Of a DNA stretch of 7,350 nt, positions 6,230-7,350 are shown piece after piece. The position numbers and the translations under genes are program-made. The DNA is from Alphaproteobacteria bacterium. GTDB taxonomy: Bacteria; Pseudomonadota; Alphaproteobacteria; Sphingomonadales; Rhodothalassiaceae. The stretch covers positions 1-7,350 of the forward strand of contig RFKS01000169.1 in NCBI GenBank assembly GCA_003694205.1, read 5' to 3'. The number at the start of each line of letters is the position of its first letter. Positions within the stretch are counted from its first letter, which is position 1. A model generated the notes under the pieces. That model ran no database searches and was not told where the DNA came from. It worked only from the letters and a program-made list of their open reading frames with translations.

Positions 6230-6244
6230 GCCGGGCGTCCCGGC
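6230..6244 (-). other. Short hairpin at the TIGR02444 gene stop
   Basis: GCCGGG (6230-6235) and CCCGGC (6239-6244) form a perfect 6-bp stem with a 3-nt loop that touches the stop codon of the upstream gene. The next bases on the minus strand are A/G-rich with no T-run, so it is not an intrinsic terminator. It may tune read-through or stability between the two genes. Confidence 0.3.
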
Positions 6245-6798
6245 TACCGGTCCGACTTACTATCGGCTGCGGGCGCCGGCGCCAAGCGGGAAATGAGCCG
6301 CAGCGCGCCGGCGACGTCCGGCGCCTCGACCTCCACCCCCTGTGCAAGAAGACAGGCCCGCATATTGGCCGCTGCAAGAACCTCCGGCGACTCGCCGTCC
6401 GCGGCCGGGCCCTCGGCCGCATCGAGCTCCAGCAACAGACGGTGCTCCGCACGCTCGGTCTCGATCTCGCAGCGTTTGAGCGCCTCATAGGCAAAGGCGA
6501 GATGCGGCATATCCGCGGTCAGCGCCTTCGCCCGGCGGCGCACCGCGCGTAGCGGGCGCACGATGCCGGCGCGCCAGTCCTCCGTGCCGTCAATGAGCGC
6601 CCGCCAGGCGACCTCGTCGAGCCGTTGGCCAAGAACCGCCCCGGAATAAGCGCCATAGAGCAGAAGATTGACATCGGCACCATGCTTGTCCTGCAGCCTG
6701 AGGCAGGCCTCCTGCACACCCGGCGCCCCATAGAGCGCCACCGCATGGCGCCAGAAGCGGTCGGCAGCAGCCTCCAGTTCGTTCTCCGTGGCAATCAT
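6244..6798 (-). CDS. TIGR02444 (DUF2390) family protein
   Basis: A 184-aa soluble protein without signal peptide or membrane segment. The N-terminal part carries the hallmarks of this uncharacterised proteobacterial family: FWRHAVALYGAPGVQEACLRLQ (15-36), then DKHGADVNLLLYGAYSG (37-53), and W75 followed by RPLRAVRRRAKAL (81-93). The remainder is mostly helical with Glu- and Ala-rich segments and varies in the family. Function is unknown. ATG 6798 is supported by GGAG 4 nt upstream and by the usual short N-terminus before FW. It lies 94 nt downstream of the tRNA-Lys gene on the same strand with no clear terminator between, and ahead of the ferredoxin gene. Family assignment is from memory of the motif pattern. 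Confidence 0.85.
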   Translation of the reverse strand: MIATENELEAAADRFWRHAVALYGAPGVQEACLRLQDKHGADVNLLLYGAYSGAVLGQRLDEVAWRALIDGTEDWRAGIVRPLRAVRRRAKALTADMPHLAFAYEALKRCEIETERAEHRLLLELDAAEGPAADGESPEVLAAANMRACLLAQGVEVEAPDVAGALRLISRLAPAPAADSKSDR

Positions 6799-6892
6799 TC
6801 AGCTCCGGCCCGGCCGCGAAATGCCCGTGCGCCCAATCATGCCCATGATGGAAGTCACGCGAAAGCTTTTGGTGCGACGGATCTCGGGGAGA

Positions 6893-6968
6893 TGGTGAGC
6901 CCGGCAGGGATCGAACCTGCGACCTACTGATTAAAAGTCAGTTGCTCTACCAACTGAGCTACGGGCCC
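6893..6968 (-). tRNA. tRNA-Lys (anticodon TTT)
   Basis: A complete 76-nt tRNA with encoded CCA. On the minus strand the acceptor stem is GGGCCCG with CGGGCTC (one G-U), followed by discriminator A and CCA. The D arm is GCTCAGTTGGTAGAGC. The anticodon arm is ACTGA-CTTTTAA-TCAGT, giving TTT at positions 34-36, which reads lysine AAA/AAG. The T arm is GCAGG-TTCGATC-CCTGC. All conserved positions are in place, so it should be functional. Confidence 0.98.
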
Positions 6969-7045
6969 CCGGAACGCCGCCTGTCCATCGAGATGGTGCG
7001 CGTTCGGTCTCATGCCAACCCACACCCCCTTCGCGGGCGCGGCGG

Positions 7046-7074
7046 ACCATAGTTAAGCGCGATAACCCGGTCAA
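7046..7074 (-). promoter_or_regulatory. Promoter for tRNA-Lys
   Basis: On the minus strand TTGACC (7074-7069) and TATGGT (7051-7046) are separated by exactly 17 bp, matching 5 of 6 and 4 of 6 sigma-70 consensus bases. Initiation would fall near 7039, giving a leader of about 70 nt before the tRNA. It is the best promoter match in the window and may also serve the TIGR02444 and ferredoxin genes. Confidence 0.7.
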
Positions 7075-7171
7075 GCGCGGCGACCGCGGCGGCACCGACG
7101 AAGAGGAGCACCGAGGCGCGGCCCGGCTTGCAACCGGATCATCCGGCCGACAGGCATCAGGTGCAGTGGAA

Positions 7172-7186
7172 AAGGCACCGTGCCTT
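7172..7186 (-). terminator. Weak hairpin terminator at end of right-edge gene
   Basis: AAGGCA (7172-7177) and TGCCTT (7181-7186) form a 6-bp stem with a 3-nt loop. On the minus strand it overlaps the stop codon and continues into a short T-run (TTTTCC). It is short for an intrinsic terminator but well placed to end the gene at the right edge before the tRNA promoter. Confidence 0.4.
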
Positions 7187-7350
7187 AGAGCCCGCCCGGA
7201 TCATCCCCGAAATCGGAATCCGCATCGAGGTTGGTCACGGCGCGGAAAAAGCTGAAGCGCACGCACCCCTCGTCGTCGGCGACCGGCAGGTGCAGGGTGC
7301 GGTAGCGCACATGCGGGCGATCGAGCATGTGCAAGCTGCCGATATCGAGC
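7185..7350 (-). CDS. Unknown protein, C-terminal fragment (possibly PAS-like)
   Basis: The last 54 codons and TAA stop (7185-7187) of a leftward gene that begins beyond the window. The visible end contains a strand-rich segment (HVRYRTLHLPVADDEGCVRFSFFRAVTN) and an acidic tail (DADSDFGDDPGG). The pattern of an aromatic strand, LPVADDEG and a further strand resembles the end of the PAS-like sensor domain common in alphaproteobacteria, but the fragment is too short to assign. Codon use matches its neighbours and the frame is open throughout. Confidence 0.5.
   Translation of the reverse strand, partial: LDIGSLHMLDRPHVRYRTLHLPVADDEGCVRFSFFRAVTNLDADSDFGDDPGGL

Noticed and set aside
6625..6930. 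Rightward ORF ending in GIEPATY
   Set aside because: That ending is the known artefact of translating across the reverse strand of a tRNA gene. The rest is antisense to the TIGR02444 gene.
7134..7206. 11-bp direct repeat CCGGATCATCC (7134-7144 and 7196-7206)
   Set aside because: One copy lies in coding sequence, there are only two copies, and there is no flanking structure. It is probably chance in GC-rich DNA.

Overview
The window is GC-rich, densely coded bacterial DNA, most probably from an alphaproteobacterium. The basis is family resemblance: an adrenodoxin-type [2Fe-2S] ferredoxin, a TIGR02444-type protein, a tandem pair of exported amidohydrolases, and a tRNA promoter with a TATGGT -10 box. 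The order cannot be fixed from this sequence. High GC leaves long open frames opposite real genes, and these are excluded.

Layout. Positions 2-190 (+) hold the end of an ankyrin-repeat protein. A bidirectional hairpin terminator at 209-239 separates it from a leftward cluster: an oligopeptide (POT/PTR2) transporter (4633-3026), an 87-bp gap with a strong hairpin, a catalytically complete exported amidohydrolase (2938-1535), and a second exported amidohydrolase (1538-261) that overlaps it by 4 nt. The second protein has lost nearly all metal-binding residues and looks like a pseudoenzyme partner. A plausible reading is that the transporter and periplasmic hydrolases cooperate in scavenging peptide-like compounds, but no substrate can be read from the sequence.

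Positions 4634-5196 form a 560-bp control region between the leftward transporter and a rightward membrane-protein gene. It holds a dyad with repeated GCTTGC elements, a structured RNA segment ending in a clear intrinsic terminator (4895-5030), and a perfect 9-bp inverted repeat over a candidate promoter (5129-5167). The RNA segment can fold in two mutually exclusive ways, one of which destroys the terminator. It is either an independent small RNA or a leader attenuator.

On the right, a VTT/DedA-like membrane protein (5197-5871, +) converges with a leftward group: tRNA-Lys(TTT) at 6968-6893, a TIGR02444 protein (6798-6244) and a [2Fe-2S] ferredoxin (6195-5878). The tRNA has a recognisable promoter at 7074-7046. 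The right edge carries the last 54 codons of a leftward gene of unknown function. No insertion sequence, integrase, CRISPR array or defence gene is visible. Most of the window is ordinary chromosomal content; the least explained parts are the 4895-5167 control region and the degenerate amidohydrolase.
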